Shown: positions 7,616-16,509, counted from the stretch's first letter. The stretch: DNA of 27,350 nucleotides from CAYLZN01 sp964387935 (GCA_964387935.1 CAYLZN010000037.1:1-27350); one strand, 5' to 3'. Numbers and translations are program-made. The notes: generated by a model not told the origin, from the letters alone.

Positions 7616-9757
7616 TCAGTACCTGGCGACCTTCTGGATGGCCGCCAGCACGTCGCTGGCCTGGGCGAGGATTTCCTCCTCGAGGTCCGGGCAGTACGCC
7701 ACCGGCGTGTCCATGGACGCCACTCGCAGGACGGGTGCGTCCAGGAACGAGAACAGGTCCTCCCCGATGCGTGCGGCGATCTCGGCGCCGAACCCGCACG
7801 TCAACTGGTCCTCGTGCGCCACGACGACGCGGCTCGTGTCCATCACGTGGCGGGCGATGCCGTCCCAGTCGCAGGGCACCAGCGTGCGCAGGTCGACCAC
7901 CCTGACGCTCGTCCCGTCCTTCTCGGCCTGTTGAGCCGCGAGCAGGCATCGCTGCACGAGCGCGCCCCAGGTGAACACCACGACGTCGGTGCCCTCACGG
8001 CGCACCGACGACCGTCCGAACGGGATCGTGTAGTCGGTCCCCGGGTAGGGGCCCTTGTTGTAAGTCTGGCGGTACAGATGCTTGTGCTCGAGGAAGAGCA
8101 CCGGGTCGTCGCAGCGGATGGCCGTGCGCAGGAGGCCGGCGGCATCGACCGCGTTGGACGGAAAGACGATGCGCATGCCGGGACAGTGGGCGAAGATGCT
8201 CTCGCCGGACTGCGAGTGGTACGGCGCACCCCCCCGAAGGTAGCCGCCGATCGGGACACGCACGACCATCGGGCACGACCACTCGTTGCCCGACCGGTAG
8301 CGCATCATCGCCATCTCGTTGCGGAGCTGCATCATGGCCGGCCAGATGTAGTCGAAGAACTGGATCTCGACCACTGGCTTGAGGCCCCTGCATGCCATGC
8401 CGACCGCCCGGCCGATGATGTTCGCTTCGGCGAGCGGCGAGTTGAACACGCGGTCCGACCCGTGCAGGCGCTGCAGGCCGTGCGTGACCTTGAACACACC
8501 ACCCTTGCCCGAGACCTCCGTGAGCGCGGCCTCGCGGCTGCTGTCGGCCACGTCCTCGCCAAAGACGACGATCCGCGGGTTGCGCGTCATCTCGTCCTTG
8601 AGCGTGCGGTTGATGGCGGAGACCATCGTGTCGGGCTTCTGCTCGAATCGGGGCTCGCTGACGAACGACGCGCCCGTCGGATCCACGTCGGGCGAGTAGA
8701 CGAACAGGGCCGCGGTCTCGCGGGCCGGCTTCGGCGCGTCCAGCGCGCGGTCGGCGGCAGCCGCCACCTCGCGATCCACCTCGCTCGCCAGCGCATCCAG
8801 CTCCGCCTCGGTGGCGAGCGCCGAACCCACGAGGCGTGCCCGCAGGCGCCGGATCGGATCGCGCAGGGCCTCGGCCTCGCGTTCCGCGGGCGTCTTGTAC
8901 AAACGCTCGTCGTCCGAGAGCGAGTGCGAGTAGGGACGGACCACCGTCGCGTGCACGAGGCTCGGACCCCGGCGTTCGCGGGCATGGGTGAAGGCCCGCG
9001 CGACGGCATGCCAGCTCTCTTCGAAGTCCGTGCCGTCCGCGCGGACCACGAGCAGGCCCGGAAACAACTCGACGAGCCGGGAGATGCTGCCGCCCGGGGT
9101 CTGGACGTCGGTCGGCACGGAGATGGCGTAGCCGTTGTCCTGGATCACGTACACGAGGGGGAGGCGCCTGGTGCAGGCCGTGTTGAGCGACTCCCAGAAC
9201 TCCCCTTCGCTGGTCGTGCCGTCGCCGAGCGAGACATACGTGATTTCGTCGTCGTGGAACCGCGTCGCCCGGTCCGGGATGTCGGTCAGCGTGGCGTAGA
9301 GCTCACCCGCCTCGGCGCAGCCGACCGCGTGGAGGCACTGCGTGCCGGTCGGGCTCGACTGCGAGACGACGTTGAGCGCGCGATGGCCCCAGTGGGACGG
9401 CATCTGTCGGCCGCGGGACGCCGGATCGTCCCGCGCGGCCACGGCCTGCAGCAGCATCTCGTAGGGCGTGATCCCGAGCGCCAGGCAGAGGGCCCGGTCG
9501 CGATAATACGGCAGCACCCAGTCCACGCCGGGACGCAGCTGCATGCCGGCCGCCGCGGCGATGGCCTCGTGGCCCGCACCGCTGATCTGGAAGAAGATCT
9601 GACTCTGGTTCTTGAGCTGGATCTCCTTGTCGTCCAGCCGCCGCGACACGAGCATGCATCGGAACCCGCGCAGCAGGACGTCGCGCGCGAGCCCGGCCGA
9701 CAGGGGCGCATGCAGGTCCTGCGCGGCGGCAGGCGCGTGGTTGAGGGCAGCGTTCAT
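7616..9757 (-). CDS. Fused alpha/beta E1 component of a 2-oxoacid (branched-chain type) dehydrogenase
   Basis: The product is 713 residues and joins E1 alpha (about 25-350) and E1 beta (about 375-713). The thiamine diphosphate motif runs from GDG at 178-180 to Asn208 (QDNGYAIS). The loop YSHSLSDDERLYKTPAERE resembles branched-chain E1 alpha more than pyruvate E1. The beta half shows VFGEDVADSS, RVFNSPLAEANIIGRAVGMA and YHSQSGES, whose His is expected to be catalytic. The enzyme would decarboxylate 2-oxoisovalerate-like acids and pass the acyl group to a lipoyl E2, feeding branched-chain fatty acid synthesis or catabolism. No E2 or E3 gene is adjacent. A GGAG ribosome site lies 8 bases before the ATG, and a TATAAT lies 60 bases upstream. 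Confidence 0.93.
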   Translation of the reverse strand: MNAALNHAPAAAQDLHAPLSAGLARDVLLRGFRCMLVSRRLDDKEIQLKNQSQIFFQISGAGHEAIAAAAGMQLRPGVDWVLPYYRDRALCLALGITPYEMLLQAVAARDDPASRGRQMPSHWGHRALNVVSQSSPTGTQCLHAVGCAEAGELYATLTDIPDRATRFHDDEITYVSLGDGTTSEGEFWESLNTACTRRLPLVYVIQDNGYAISVPTDVQTPGGSISRLVELFPGLLVVRADGTDFEESWHAVARAFTHARERRGPSLVHATVVRPYSHSLSDDERLYKTPAEREAEALRDPIRRLRARLVGSALATEAELDALASEVDREVAAAADRALDAPKPARETAALFVYSPDVDPTGASFVSEPRFEQKPDTMVSAINRTLKDEMTRNPRIVVFGEDVADSSREAALTEVSGKGGVFKVTHGLQRLHGSDRVFNSPLAEANIIGRAVGMACRGLKPVVEIQFFDYIWPAMMQLRNEMAMMRYRSGNEWSCPMVVRVPIGGYLRGGAPYHSQSGESIFAHCPGMRIVFPSNAVDAAGLLRTAIRCDDPVLFLEHKHLYRQTYNKGPYPGTDYTIPFGRSSVRREGTDVVVFTWGALVQRCLLAAQQAEKDGTSVRVVDLRTLVPCDWDGIARHVMDTSRVVVAHEDQLTCGFGAEIAARIGEDLFSFLDAPVLRVASMDTPVAYCPDLEEEILAQASDVLAAIQKVARY

Positions 9758-9817
9758 GCTCCAGGCTCCAACCGTGGAGGTCGTTGGCGCGTCAGGTTCG
9801 ACCGACCGGAACGGGGA

Positions 9818-9823
9818 ATTATA
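9818..9823 (-). promoter_or_regulatory. Consensus -10 box for the E1 dehydrogenase gene
   Basis: A perfect TATAAT on the minus strand lies 60 bases before the E1 ATG in very GC-rich DNA. No convincing -35 box is visible at 17 bp. It is divergent from the box at 9868-9873. Confidence 0.55.
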
Positions 9824-9867
9824 ACCCGCCCTGCGGCCGACCCCGCCGCCCCGGGCCGACCGGCAGG

Positions 9868-9873
9868 TATAAT
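9868..9873 (+). promoter_or_regulatory. Consensus -10 box for the cupin-DoxX pair
   Basis: A perfect TATAAT lies 33 bases before the cupin ATG at 9907, with a GAGGA ribosome site between them. No clear -35 box is visible. With the opposite box at 9818-9823 it makes a compact divergent promoter region. Confidence 0.55.
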
Positions 9874-9906
9874 CCGCGACGCGCCGACATCACGCGAGGA
9901 CACGCC

Positions 9907-10275
9907 ATGAACGACCCCGCCGCCGTGCAACTGTATCGCTGGGATGAAATCGAGCTCGAAAAGGTCACCGAGATGATCTCGCGCAAGATCGTCACCGGGG
10001 CCCGGGAGATGCTCGCCCAGATCTACCTGAAGAAGGGCGCGCTCGTCCCCAGCCACTCTCACGAGAGCGAACAGATCACCTACGTGCTGCAGGGCGCCCT
10101 GCAGTTCCTGATCGGGGGAGAGACCCTCATCGTCCGCGAGGGCGAGGTCCTCACGATTCCGTCCTGGGTGGTGCACCAGGCGGAAGCGCTCGAGGACACC
10201 TTCGAACTCGACCTGTTCAGCCCCATCCGCCAGGACTGGCTGGACAAGACCGACGACTACTTCCACCGCAAGTGA
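9907..10275 (+). CDS. Small cupin-domain protein
   Basis: The product is 122 residues with a single cupin barrel. Motif 1 is GALVPSHSHESEQITYVLQG, in which the HSH histidines and nearby Glu would bind a metal. Motif 2 is EGEVLTIPSWVVHQAEAL, with His as the last ligand. Such small cupins act as dioxygenases, isomerases or sugar/metabolite-binding proteins; the substrate cannot be told. ATG 9907 is chosen because GAGGA precedes it. An upstream in-frame GTG would translate through the promoter. The DoxX-like gene follows after 6 bases, suggesting an operon. Confidence 0.88.
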   Translation: MNDPAAVQLYRWDEIELEKVTEMISRKIVTGAREMLAQIYLKKGALVPSHSHESEQITYVLQGALQFLIGGETLIVREGEVLTIPSWVVHQAEALEDTFELDLFSPIRQDWLDKTDDYFHRK

Positions 10276-10281
10276 GCGCCG

Positions 10282-10716
10282 ATGGCCACTTCACGCGAAT
10301 CGACGGGCCTGGCGCTGCTGCGCATCGCCCTGGGGGTGTTCTTCCTGTTTGAAGGCCTCAACAAGTGGCCGTGGCTCCTGGACCATGCGTCCCTCACGAC
10401 GAGGCTGCAGGAATGGCTGCCGACGGCCTTCTCGGCCAACCGGTGGTACATCACCGCGGTGTGCCTGCCGTGGGCCCCGGTGTTCGCGCGCCTGGTGATG
10501 CTCGGCGAACTGGCGGCCGGGCTGGGCCTCATCTTCGGCGTCTGGACGCGGCTGACGGCGACCCTCGCGTTCCTGATGGTGCTGAACTTCCACTTCGCCA
10601 GCGGCGCGCTCTTCCAGTACCGCTTCCTGACGAATGGCTACGGCCTGCCCGTGCTCGGCGGTCTCCTCGCGCTCGCGGTCGGCGGCGCAAGACTCCCGTG
10701 GAGCGTCAAACGGTAG
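10282..10716 (+). CDS. DoxX-family membrane protein
   Basis: The product is 144 residues with about four transmembrane helices: LLRIALGVFFLFEGLNKWPWL, a helix near 52-72, ARLVMLGELAAGLGLIFGV with a following segment, and a C-terminal helix LPVLGGLLALAVGGARL. The N-terminal pattern of a conserved Arg followed by GVFFLFEGLNK, and GELAAGLGLIFG, are typical of DoxX/DoxD-like proteins. These are linked to quinone or thiosulfate-linked electron transfer in some organisms but are mostly uncharacterised. It lies directly after the cupin gene and converges on the rhomboid gene with one base between stops. Confidence 0.85.
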   Translation: MATSRESTGLALLRIALGVFFLFEGLNKWPWLLDHASLTTRLQEWLPTAFSANRWYITAVCLPWAPVFARLVMLGELAAGLGLIFGVWTRLTATLAFLMVLNFHFASGALFQYRFLTNGYGLPVLGGLLALAVGGARLPWSVKR

Positions 10717-10717
10717 G

Positions 10718-11473
10718 TCAGTGGACGCGCTGGTCCCAGCCGCCCCCTCGCCGCCCGCCGCCCTGGACGACGTCGAAGCGCTTCCGCATGCGTGCCATCC
10801 GCCACTTCAGGAAGCGGTACTTCAGCTCACCGCCCAGCCCGCCGCGTCCCCGCAGCAGGTAAAGGTAGCCGACCAGCAGCCCGCCGAGGTGTGTGGCATG
10901 CGCCACGCCGGACCCGCGTCCCCCGAGCGACGACAGGAACGCGATCGCCCCGAGGATGATCACGAAGTACTTCGCCGGAATCGGGATCGGAATCGGGAAG
11001 AACAGCATCGGGCGCGTCGGGTAGTAGTACGCGTACGCGAGCAGCAGCCCGTAGATGGCGCCGGACGCCCCGACCGTGAGCGACAGCCACACGCGGCCGG
11101 CGAACTCGAACGGCAGGAGCCCGACGAGGATCGTGGTCAGTGCCGCCCCGATCCCGCAGACGAAGTAGTAGCGCAGGAACTGCGACGTCCCCCACAGTCG
11201 CTCCAGTTCGACGCCGAGCATCCAGAGGGCCAGCATGTTGAACAGCAGGTGGAACAGGTCCCCATGGAGGAACATGTAGGTGACCGGTTGCCACAGCCAG
11301 AACCCGCGCAGCACGAGTTCGGGCGACAGCCCCAGGAACTGCACGATGCCCGGGAACAGGAACTGGACGACGTACAGCGCGACGTTGGCGATGAGCAGCG
11401 CCTTCACGGCCGGCGTGACGGGCCCTGGGCCGAACGACACCGCCATCGGATTGGAGGAGGGAAGTCGGGGCAC
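10718..11473 (-). CDS. Rhomboid-family intramembrane serine protease
   Basis: The product is 251 residues with six or more membrane helices. The catalytic Ser137 is in GASGAIYG and His195 in AHATHLGG. The HGDLFHLLFNM segment (70-80) carries the conserved oxyanion-region His/Asn of rhomboids. The protease would cut membrane proteins within the lipid bilayer. A PIPIPIPAKYF stretch follows helix 4, and the C-terminus is basic and Gly/Arg-rich. The GTG at 11473 is preferred because TACGAT lies six bases upstream; an ATG at 11446 is the alternative. It starts 20 bases after the murJ stop. Confidence 0.93.
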   Translation of the reverse strand: MPRLPSSNPMAVSFGPGPVTPAVKALLIANVALYVVQFLFPGIVQFLGLSPELVLRGFWLWQPVTYMFLHGDLFHLLFNMLALWMLGVELERLWGTSQFLRYYFVCGIGAALTTILVGLLPFEFAGRVWLSLTVGASGAIYGLLLAYAYYYPTRPMLFFPIPIPIPAKYFVIILGAIAFLSSLGGRGSGVAHATHLGGLLVGYLYLLRGRGGLGGELKYRFLKWRMARMRKRFDVVQGGGRRGGGWDQRVH

Positions 11474-11479
11474 GGCGGG

Positions 11480-11485
11480 ATCGTA
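11480..11485 (-). promoter_or_regulatory. -10-like element before rhomboid gene
   Basis: TACGAT on the minus strand ends six bases before GTG 11473, inside the 20-base murJ-rhomboid gap. It could give a separate leaderless transcript in addition to read-through from murJ. Confidence 0.35.
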
Positions 11486-11493
11486 CCACTTTC

Positions 11494-13137
11494 TCAGCGG
11501 CGGCCGCCGCCGAGACGCGCGCGGACTCTGCGCACCGCCTCCGTGAACTCGGCGATTCGCAACAGCCTCGCGGAAATGGCGAGCACGAGCAGGCCCGCAC
11601 CGATCGTCAGCGCGAGGGCGGTCACCTTCACGGCGAATCCGGGCGCGGGCCAGACCCTGGTGAGAGCCGCTGAGACCGTCAGGACGGCTGCGGCCATGGC
11701 TCCGGACGCCGCGAGGATCTTCAGCAGGGCCAGCACGACGCGCCCCTCATCGAGGCCGCCAATTCGCCTCCGCAGGAACCAGAGGAGCACCATGGCGTTG
11801 AGCAGTGCCGACAGGGCCGTGCCGAGTGCGAGCCCCCGATAGCCGAGGACCGTGACGAGCGTCAGGTTCAGGACGACGTTGCAGATGACCGAGAGCACCG
11901 ATACGAGGACTGGTGTGCGGCTGTCCCGCAGCGCGTAGAAGGTGGGGGAGGCGATCTTCACCGTCGAGTACCCGAGCAGACCAGGCGCGTAGAAACCCAG
12001 CGCACTCGCGGTGGCGACGGTGTCTGCCGGCGTGAACGCCCCGCGCTCGAAGATCACCGACACGATCGGCTGCGCGAGCACGATCAGGCCCACCGTGGCA
12101 GGGACGTTGAGCATCAGCATCAGGCGGAGGCCGCTCGAGATCGTCGCTCGCAGCCCGGCGTGATCCTCGCGTGCCGCGAAGCCGGCCAGCGTCGGGACCG
12201 CGGCGGTCGCGATCGACGCCCCGAAGAGGCCGATGGGAAGGTACATGAGTCGGAACGCGTAGTTGAGCCACGACACGGCGCCGGTGCCCTCGCCGGTGGC
12301 CAGCACGGTGTTGATGAACTGGTTGATCTGGACCGCCGCAAGCCCCACCGTGCCAGGCACCATCAACACCAGGATTTCCCGGAGCCCGGGATCCCTGGGC
12401 GCCAGCCGGAACTGGAACCGGAAGCCTTCGCGCCACAACGGAGGCCACTGCACCATCGCCTGCATCAGGCCCCCCACCAGCGTGCCCACCGCCAGGGCCA
12501 CCGCGGGATGGACCCCCAGCGTGGGTGCCAGCGGGACGAGCAGCAACGCACACGCGATGGTGCCGAGGTTGAACATGGCCGGCGACAGCGCCGGGACGAA
12601 AAAGTGACCCAACGAGTTCAGCATGCCCATGCACGCCACGGCAATCGCCACCAGCGTGAGGAACGGGAACATGAGCTGCGTCAGGTGCATGGTCAGCTCG
12701 AGCTTTCCCGGCACGCGCGCATACTCGGCGGCGAACAGCCGGGTCAGCGGGCCGGCCCACACGATGCCCGCAAGCGCCACCAGGGCCGTCACCACCATGA
12801 GCGCGCTGATCACCCGGTTCGCCAGACGCCACGCGTCCTCCTTGCCTCGCTGGGTCAGGTAGCGCGTGAACGTCGGGACGAAGGCGGCGCTCATGGCTCC
12901 CTCGGCGAACAGGTCGCGCACCAGGTTCGGAATACGGAAGGCGACGTTGAAGGCGTCCATGGTGTCGCCCGCGCCGAAGAGCCGGGCGAACACCATGTCA
13001 CGAATGAGGCCCAGGACACGGCTCGTCATCGTGGCGATGCCGATCAGTCCGGCGGACCTGACGAGCCCGACACCTCCGGGCTGAGGATGTCCTGGGGATT
13101 GCGGAGTGACCGGGCCCTGGGGGGCGGCTGCCATCAT
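11494..13137 (-). CDS. murJ: Lipid II flippase MurJ (MviN)
   Basis: The product is 547 residues, near the usual size, with about 14 transmembrane helices of the MOP exporter superfamily. It flips lipid II across the inner membrane for peptidoglycan synthesis. Recognisable segments are ATMTSRVLGLIRDMVFARLFGAGDTMDAFNVA at about 34-65, FRIPNLVRDLFAEGAMSAAFVPTF, and QINQFINTVLAT in the middle. The ATG at 13137 is followed by a second ATG, so the exact start is ambiguous by one codon. The gene is separated from the glycan cluster upstream by an intrinsic terminator (13217-13249), so it has its own promoter. A TACGCT lies 13 bases before the start. Confidence 0.95.
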   Translation of the reverse strand: MMAAAPQGPVTPQSPGHPQPGGVGLVRSAGLIGIATMTSRVLGLIRDMVFARLFGAGDTMDAFNVAFRIPNLVRDLFAEGAMSAAFVPTFTRYLTQRGKEDAWRLANRVISALMVVTALVALAGIVWAGPLTRLFAAEYARVPGKLELTMHLTQLMFPFLTLVAIAVACMGMLNSLGHFFVPALSPAMFNLGTIACALLLVPLAPTLGVHPAVALAVGTLVGGLMQAMVQWPPLWREGFRFQFRLAPRDPGLREILVLMVPGTVGLAAVQINQFINTVLATGEGTGAVSWLNYAFRLMYLPIGLFGASIATAAVPTLAGFAAREDHAGLRATISSGLRLMLMLNVPATVGLIVLAQPIVSVIFERGAFTPADTVATASALGFYAPGLLGYSTVKIASPTFYALRDSRTPVLVSVLSVICNVVLNLTLVTVLGYRGLALGTALSALLNAMVLLWFLRRRIGGLDEGRVVLALLKILAASGAMAAAVLTVSAALTRVWPAPGFAVKVTALALTIGAGLLVLAISARLLRIAEFTEAVRRVRARLGGGRR

Positions 13138-13216
13138 GCCTGGCCTGGGAAGCGTACCACAGGGCGATCAGGCGCCTGAAACGGCACGCGGCACGTCCGG
13201 GCTGGCCACGGTGCGG

Positions 13217-13249
13217 GAAAAAAAGAGCCGCACCGGGCGGTGCGGCTCT
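13217..13249 (-). terminator. Intrinsic terminator of the surface-glycan operon
   Basis: A perfect 11-bp stem (AGAGCCGCACC / GGTGCGGCTCT) with a 4-base loop is followed on the minus strand by seven Ts. It lies about 70 bases after the GT4 stop and before murJ, so it ends the upstream minus-strand glycan transcript. Confidence 0.92.
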
Positions 13250-13319
13250 GAGGAGGATGGATGAGAGTCTGTAGAACGAGCTCTCGAGGGTATAGACGAC
13301 CGGACCGGGCCAAAGGTTT

Positions 13320-14477
13320 TCAGGGGGTCGGCGCCACGAGCCGGCCACCGCGAGCTTCCTGGTAGGCCCGCAGGAACCGCTGCCACACGACTCCGGGCCT
13401 GAACTCCCGGTTGAGAATGGTCGTCGTGACCGGCCTGGTCCGCCGCTTGGCCGCCAGGCGAGTCACGAGCGCCTTCGCCAGCGGCTCAGGCTGTTCCCGC
13501 GGCACGACCTCGACATCGTCACCGAACAACTCGTGCAGCTCCAGGCCGCCTGGGTTGTCCGTGCTGACCACGGGCGTGCCGCTGGCGAGGGCCTCCACCG
13601 CGACGGTCGGGCAGGCTTCCAGCCGGGACGGCAGCACGAACAGGTCGGCGGCCGCGCAGTAACGCGCCACGACCTGGTTCTCGACCAGCCCCGCGAAGGT
13701 GACATGACGTGCCAGGCCCAGCGCGTTCGCCGTGCTCTCGAGTTCCTCCCGCAGCGGTCCGGTGCCGCAAATGACCAGTTGCGTGTCCGGGTGCTGGCGG
13801 ATGACGGCGGGCATGGCCTCGATGAGCGTCCGCTGTCCTGCGAGCGGGTGCAGGCGCTTGACGTTGACCAGGAGGTTCGCACACGAGAGACCCAGGGCCT
13901 GCCTGAGGCGCGCCTGGCCCGCGGCATCCTGCCGGTCGAAGGACTCGGGAACAGGCGGGTAGATCACGCGAAAGCCAGGCTGCGCGAGTCCGTGCTCCCG
14001 CGCGCGTTCCATGAGCAGCCGGCTGTAGAAGGTGACGCGATTCGCCTTGCGCACCATGCGCGTGAACGGATCGATGCGCCTGGGCCGGTAGTGCCAGATC
14101 TCGGTTCCGTACATCGTGACGACGACGGGTCGTCTCGAGGTTCGCGCCAGCGCGGCCCCCATCTCGGCCAGCAGGCCGTTGCTGTGGACGTGCACGACGT
14201 CCGCGCCGGCGATCACCGGCGCGGCGTGGCGCAGGATGCGCCAGGCTTCCTGCGCGGTCGCCAGTTTCGTGGCTCGCAGGATCGCGTGCCGGTCCCGACG
14301 CGAGGGAATCCAGGTGACCGGTCCCGGCTGCGCGAGGCCGCCGCCGGCCCGCGGCCGGTGGGCGACATAGGTCACGGTGTGCCCGGCGTCGACGGCCCAG
14401 CGACCAAGGTGGAACGGGAGCAGCGCGTTGGCGGCCTGGTCGGGCGGCAGGTGCGGCGTAATGTGGCAGATCCGCAT
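13320..14477 (-). CDS. GT4-family glycosyltransferase
   Basis: The product is 385 residues with a GT-B fold. The N-terminal domain begins MRICHITPHLPPDQAANA and contains ADVVHVHSNGLLAEMGAAL. The C-terminal domain holds the E-x7-E motif, Glu287 and Glu295 in EACPTVAVEALASGTP, which binds the sugar nucleotide. The enzyme would add a sugar from an NDP donor to a growing lipid-linked or surface glycan in the cytoplasm; donor and acceptor are unknown. It is the last gene of the eight-gene cluster, starts 5 bases after the deacetylase gene, and is followed by the intrinsic terminator. Confidence 0.92.
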   Translation of the reverse strand: MRICHITPHLPPDQAANALLPFHLGRWAVDAGHTVTYVAHRPRAGGGLAQPGPVTWIPSRRDRHAILRATKLATAQEAWRILRHAAPVIAGADVVHVHSNGLLAEMGAALARTSRRPVVVTMYGTEIWHYRPRRIDPFTRMVRKANRVTFYSRLLMERAREHGLAQPGFRVIYPPVPESFDRQDAAGQARLRQALGLSCANLLVNVKRLHPLAGQRTLIEAMPAVIRQHPDTQLVICGTGPLREELESTANALGLARHVTFAGLVENQVVARYCAAADLFVLPSRLEACPTVAVEALASGTPVVSTDNPGGLELHELFGDDVEVVPREQPEPLAKALVTRLAAKRRTRPVTTTILNREFRPGVVWQRFLRAYQEARGGRLVAPTP

Positions 14478-14482
14478 GCCGG

Positions 14483-15457
14483 TCAGGACCCGCTCGCCGC
14501 GTCGAAGCGGGCCCGGTACTCACGAAAGGTGAGGGGACACGCGCCGAGATCCCGCACGGCATAGGCGAGGAAGCGGTCGAGACGGTCGAGAAACGCGTCC
14601 AGCTCACCCGTCGTCCGGTTGTACGGGCTGCCGCCGACGATGGCCTCGCTCGAGTGGAAGAGGAGGTTGAGCAAAGGGACGCCCTGATCCGCCAGGCGGC
14701 GTGCGAGCGCTTTCATGTCGCCGAGCGACGCATAGGACGGGCGCAGCCACAGGGGCCGGACCACTCCCAGCTTCCGCAGGACGCGCTTGGTCGTGTAGTT
14801 CCGCGGCGCCCGGGCCCAGAGCAGCGCGAGCCACGCAGGCCACTGGCGGTCGAGGGCGCACGACAGGGGCAGCTCCAGCAGGCGGCTCGACCCCGGCCTG
14901 GTCGCGTGGTCGTAGCCGAGGCGGTAGGGCTGGAGCGGGGCGTCCGCGAAATCCGGGCCTCCCTTGTGCCCCTCGAAAAACAGCGGGGCCACGCTCGATT
15001 CCACCAGGTAGCCTTCAGTCTCGAGCGGTCGCACGTGGGCGACGGAGAAGCCGAAGCGCCCCGATCGGTACGAGACCGGGCGTTCCCCCACCGCGCGGCT
15101 GATGCCGGAGGTCAGCGCGGCCAACTGGGCGGCGAAGCGGTCGGCCGGGAGGTCGAGCGCGTAGACGTGGCGCCGCACATCGTCGTCGGTGCACGGCGGG
15201 GTTTCCCACGCGTGGTGATGCGCCCCGATCTCGGCGGTACCGGATTCGCGCAGGGTTCTCAGGACGTCCGCCGACCGCGCGTCGGTCGCGACCGGGTGGG
15301 TGATCAGATACGTGGGACGGACCCCGTGGCGCCTGAAGAGGTCGTGGAGCCGCGGAAGCGCGTAGATGTTGTCGTAGGTCGGCCGCAGGCGCGACGCCGC
15401 GCTCCACTGGTTGTCGCCCTCGGTGTCGATGCCGACGAGCAGCGCGAGCACGGTCAC
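14483..15457 (-). CDS. Polysaccharide deacetylase-family protein
   Basis: The product is 324 residues. GIDTEGDNQW (Asp11 and Glu13) takes the place of the NodB first motif, and EIGAHHHAWETPP (His80-82) supplies the metal-binding histidines. FRRHGVRPTYLITHPVATD fits the NodB-like barrel. This variant resembles the WalW/WbmS-type group found in polysaccharide loci; that subgroup name is tentative. It would remove N- or O-acetyl groups from a glycan or its precursor. There is no signal peptide, so it probably acts in the cytoplasm. The GTG start overlaps the GNAT stop by 4 bases (GTGA). Confidence 0.82.
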   Translation of the reverse strand: MTVLALLVGIDTEGDNQWSAASRLRPTYDNIYALPRLHDLFRRHGVRPTYLITHPVATDARSADVLRTLRESGTAEIGAHHHAWETPPCTDDDVRRHVYALDLPADRFAAQLAALTSGISRAVGERPVSYRSGRFGFSVAHVRPLETEGYLVESSVAPLFFEGHKGGPDFADAPLQPYRLGYDHATRPGSSRLLELPLSCALDRQWPAWLALLWARAPRNYTTKRVLRKLGVVRPLWLRPSYASLGDMKALARRLADQGVPLLNLLFHSSEAIVGGSPYNRTTGELDAFLDRLDRFLAYAVRDLGACPLTFREYRARFDAASGS

Positions 15458-16497
15458 CGGTCCTGGTCCGAGTCGCCGAGCGTGACGTGCCAGCGATCGC
15501 GGTGGCGATAGAATCCATCCGGCACGGAGATCGCGTTCACCTTCGCCACGAACTCCATGGTCGATTTGACGTCAAAGTAGCCGGAGCGTTTCAGGAGTCG
15601 AGTGTAGCCCGCGTGCGTCGCGAAGGTGCGGATCTTGTCGGAGTCGGCCGCCCGGGCCTCGCGATCGACGTAGCGCAGCAGCGCGAACAGCGCCGCGCTG
15701 TCGTCCGGGTCGGCGAGGAAGTCGACGAGCAGGGTGACACGGCCCCGGGGCTCGACCGTGTGCCGGTAGACCGCATAGCCGCGCGGCCGCCCCGGTGTTC
15801 CGGCCACCGCCACCGCGTACCGCACATGGGGCGGCGCGATGTACTTCCACTGGAGGTACGGGGCGTCGCGCCGCACGGCAAACGCGAACCGGTCCGCAAC
15901 GCGCTCCCAGAGCGCCGTGAACGACTCGTCGAACTGGCGCGTCGGAAACACCTCGACGCCCAGGGGCCGCGTGCGTGCGACGAACCTCACGAGCGGGTAC
16001 GTCGCCGCCGACACGAGTCGGTTGAGCGTCGGCGACCAGGAGGGCCGCCGGAACGCGCGCCGCGTCAGCGGCTTGATGAAGCACGGCACCGGGCCGACGT
16101 CGGGCCATCGCAGCTTCCTGAAGAGCCGCGACGACGCCTCCGAGAGCCCGAGTCCGAGCGAGGCGCCCACGTGCGTGTCCCACGTGCCGAACAGGATCTC
16201 CCCGAGCCCCTGCCGCTGGCGCTCGGGCGCGACCATGACATCCATGCCCCAGGACGCGAAGATCTCCTGGGCCTGCACGCGCAGCCGCACCGGCATGGTG
16301 GCGTACTGGCCGACGACCGCGGGCCCTTCGCGCGCGAGCCAGATCTGCGGCCCACCGGCCGGGTTGTTGGGGTTGAGCCGGTACTGCCAGTCCCAGCGCA
16401 GACGGTTGGCGACGGCCATGTCGTTGCCGAAGACCCGTCGATACAGGGCCTCGATGGCAGCACGATCCTCCGGCCGGAACTGATCGATCACTGCCAT
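15454..16497 (-). CDS. GNAT-family N-acetyltransferase
   Basis: The product is 347 residues. The N-terminal half has a GNAT fold: GQYATMPVRLRVQAQEIFASWGMDVMVAPERQRQGLG runs from beta-strands into the acetyl-CoA loop (Gln94, Gly97, Gly99). The C-terminal half contains a second GNAT-like region with RGYAVYRHTVEPRGRVTLLVDFLAD, so it may be a double-domain enzyme. In a glycan cluster it could acetylate an amino sugar or an amino group on the polymer; the acceptor is unknown. The ATG is preceded by TAGAAT with a 6-base spacer, suggesting an internal leaderless promoter. It overlaps the deacetylase gene by 4 bases. Confidence 0.87.
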   Translation of the reverse strand: MAVIDQFRPEDRAAIEALYRRVFGNDMAVANRLRWDWQYRLNPNNPAGGPQIWLAREGPAVVGQYATMPVRLRVQAQEIFASWGMDVMVAPERQRQGLGEILFGTWDTHVGASLGLGLSEASSRLFRKLRWPDVGPVPCFIKPLTRRAFRRPSWSPTLNRLVSAATYPLVRFVARTRPLGVEVFPTRQFDESFTALWERVADRFAFAVRRDAPYLQWKYIAPPHVRYAVAVAGTPGRPRGYAVYRHTVEPRGRVTLLVDFLADPDDSAALFALLRYVDREARAADSDKIRTFATHAGYTRLLKRSGYFDVKSTMEFVAKVNAISVPDGFYRHRDRWHVTLGDSDQDR

Positions 16498-16503
16498 CGG
16501 CGT

Positions 16504-16509
16504 ATTCTA
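16504..16509 (-). promoter_or_regulatory. -10-like element for leaderless GNAT transcript
   Basis: TAGAAT on the minus strand ends six bases before the GNAT ATG at 16497 and follows the heptamer array. It may start a second transcript covering GNAT, deacetylase and GT4. Confidence 0.5.

Noticed and set aside
7814..9910. Long plus-strand open frame opposite the E1 dehydrogenase
   Set aside because: The opposite strand carries all E1 alpha and beta motifs; this frame has skewed Arg/His/Asp content and no recognisable fold.
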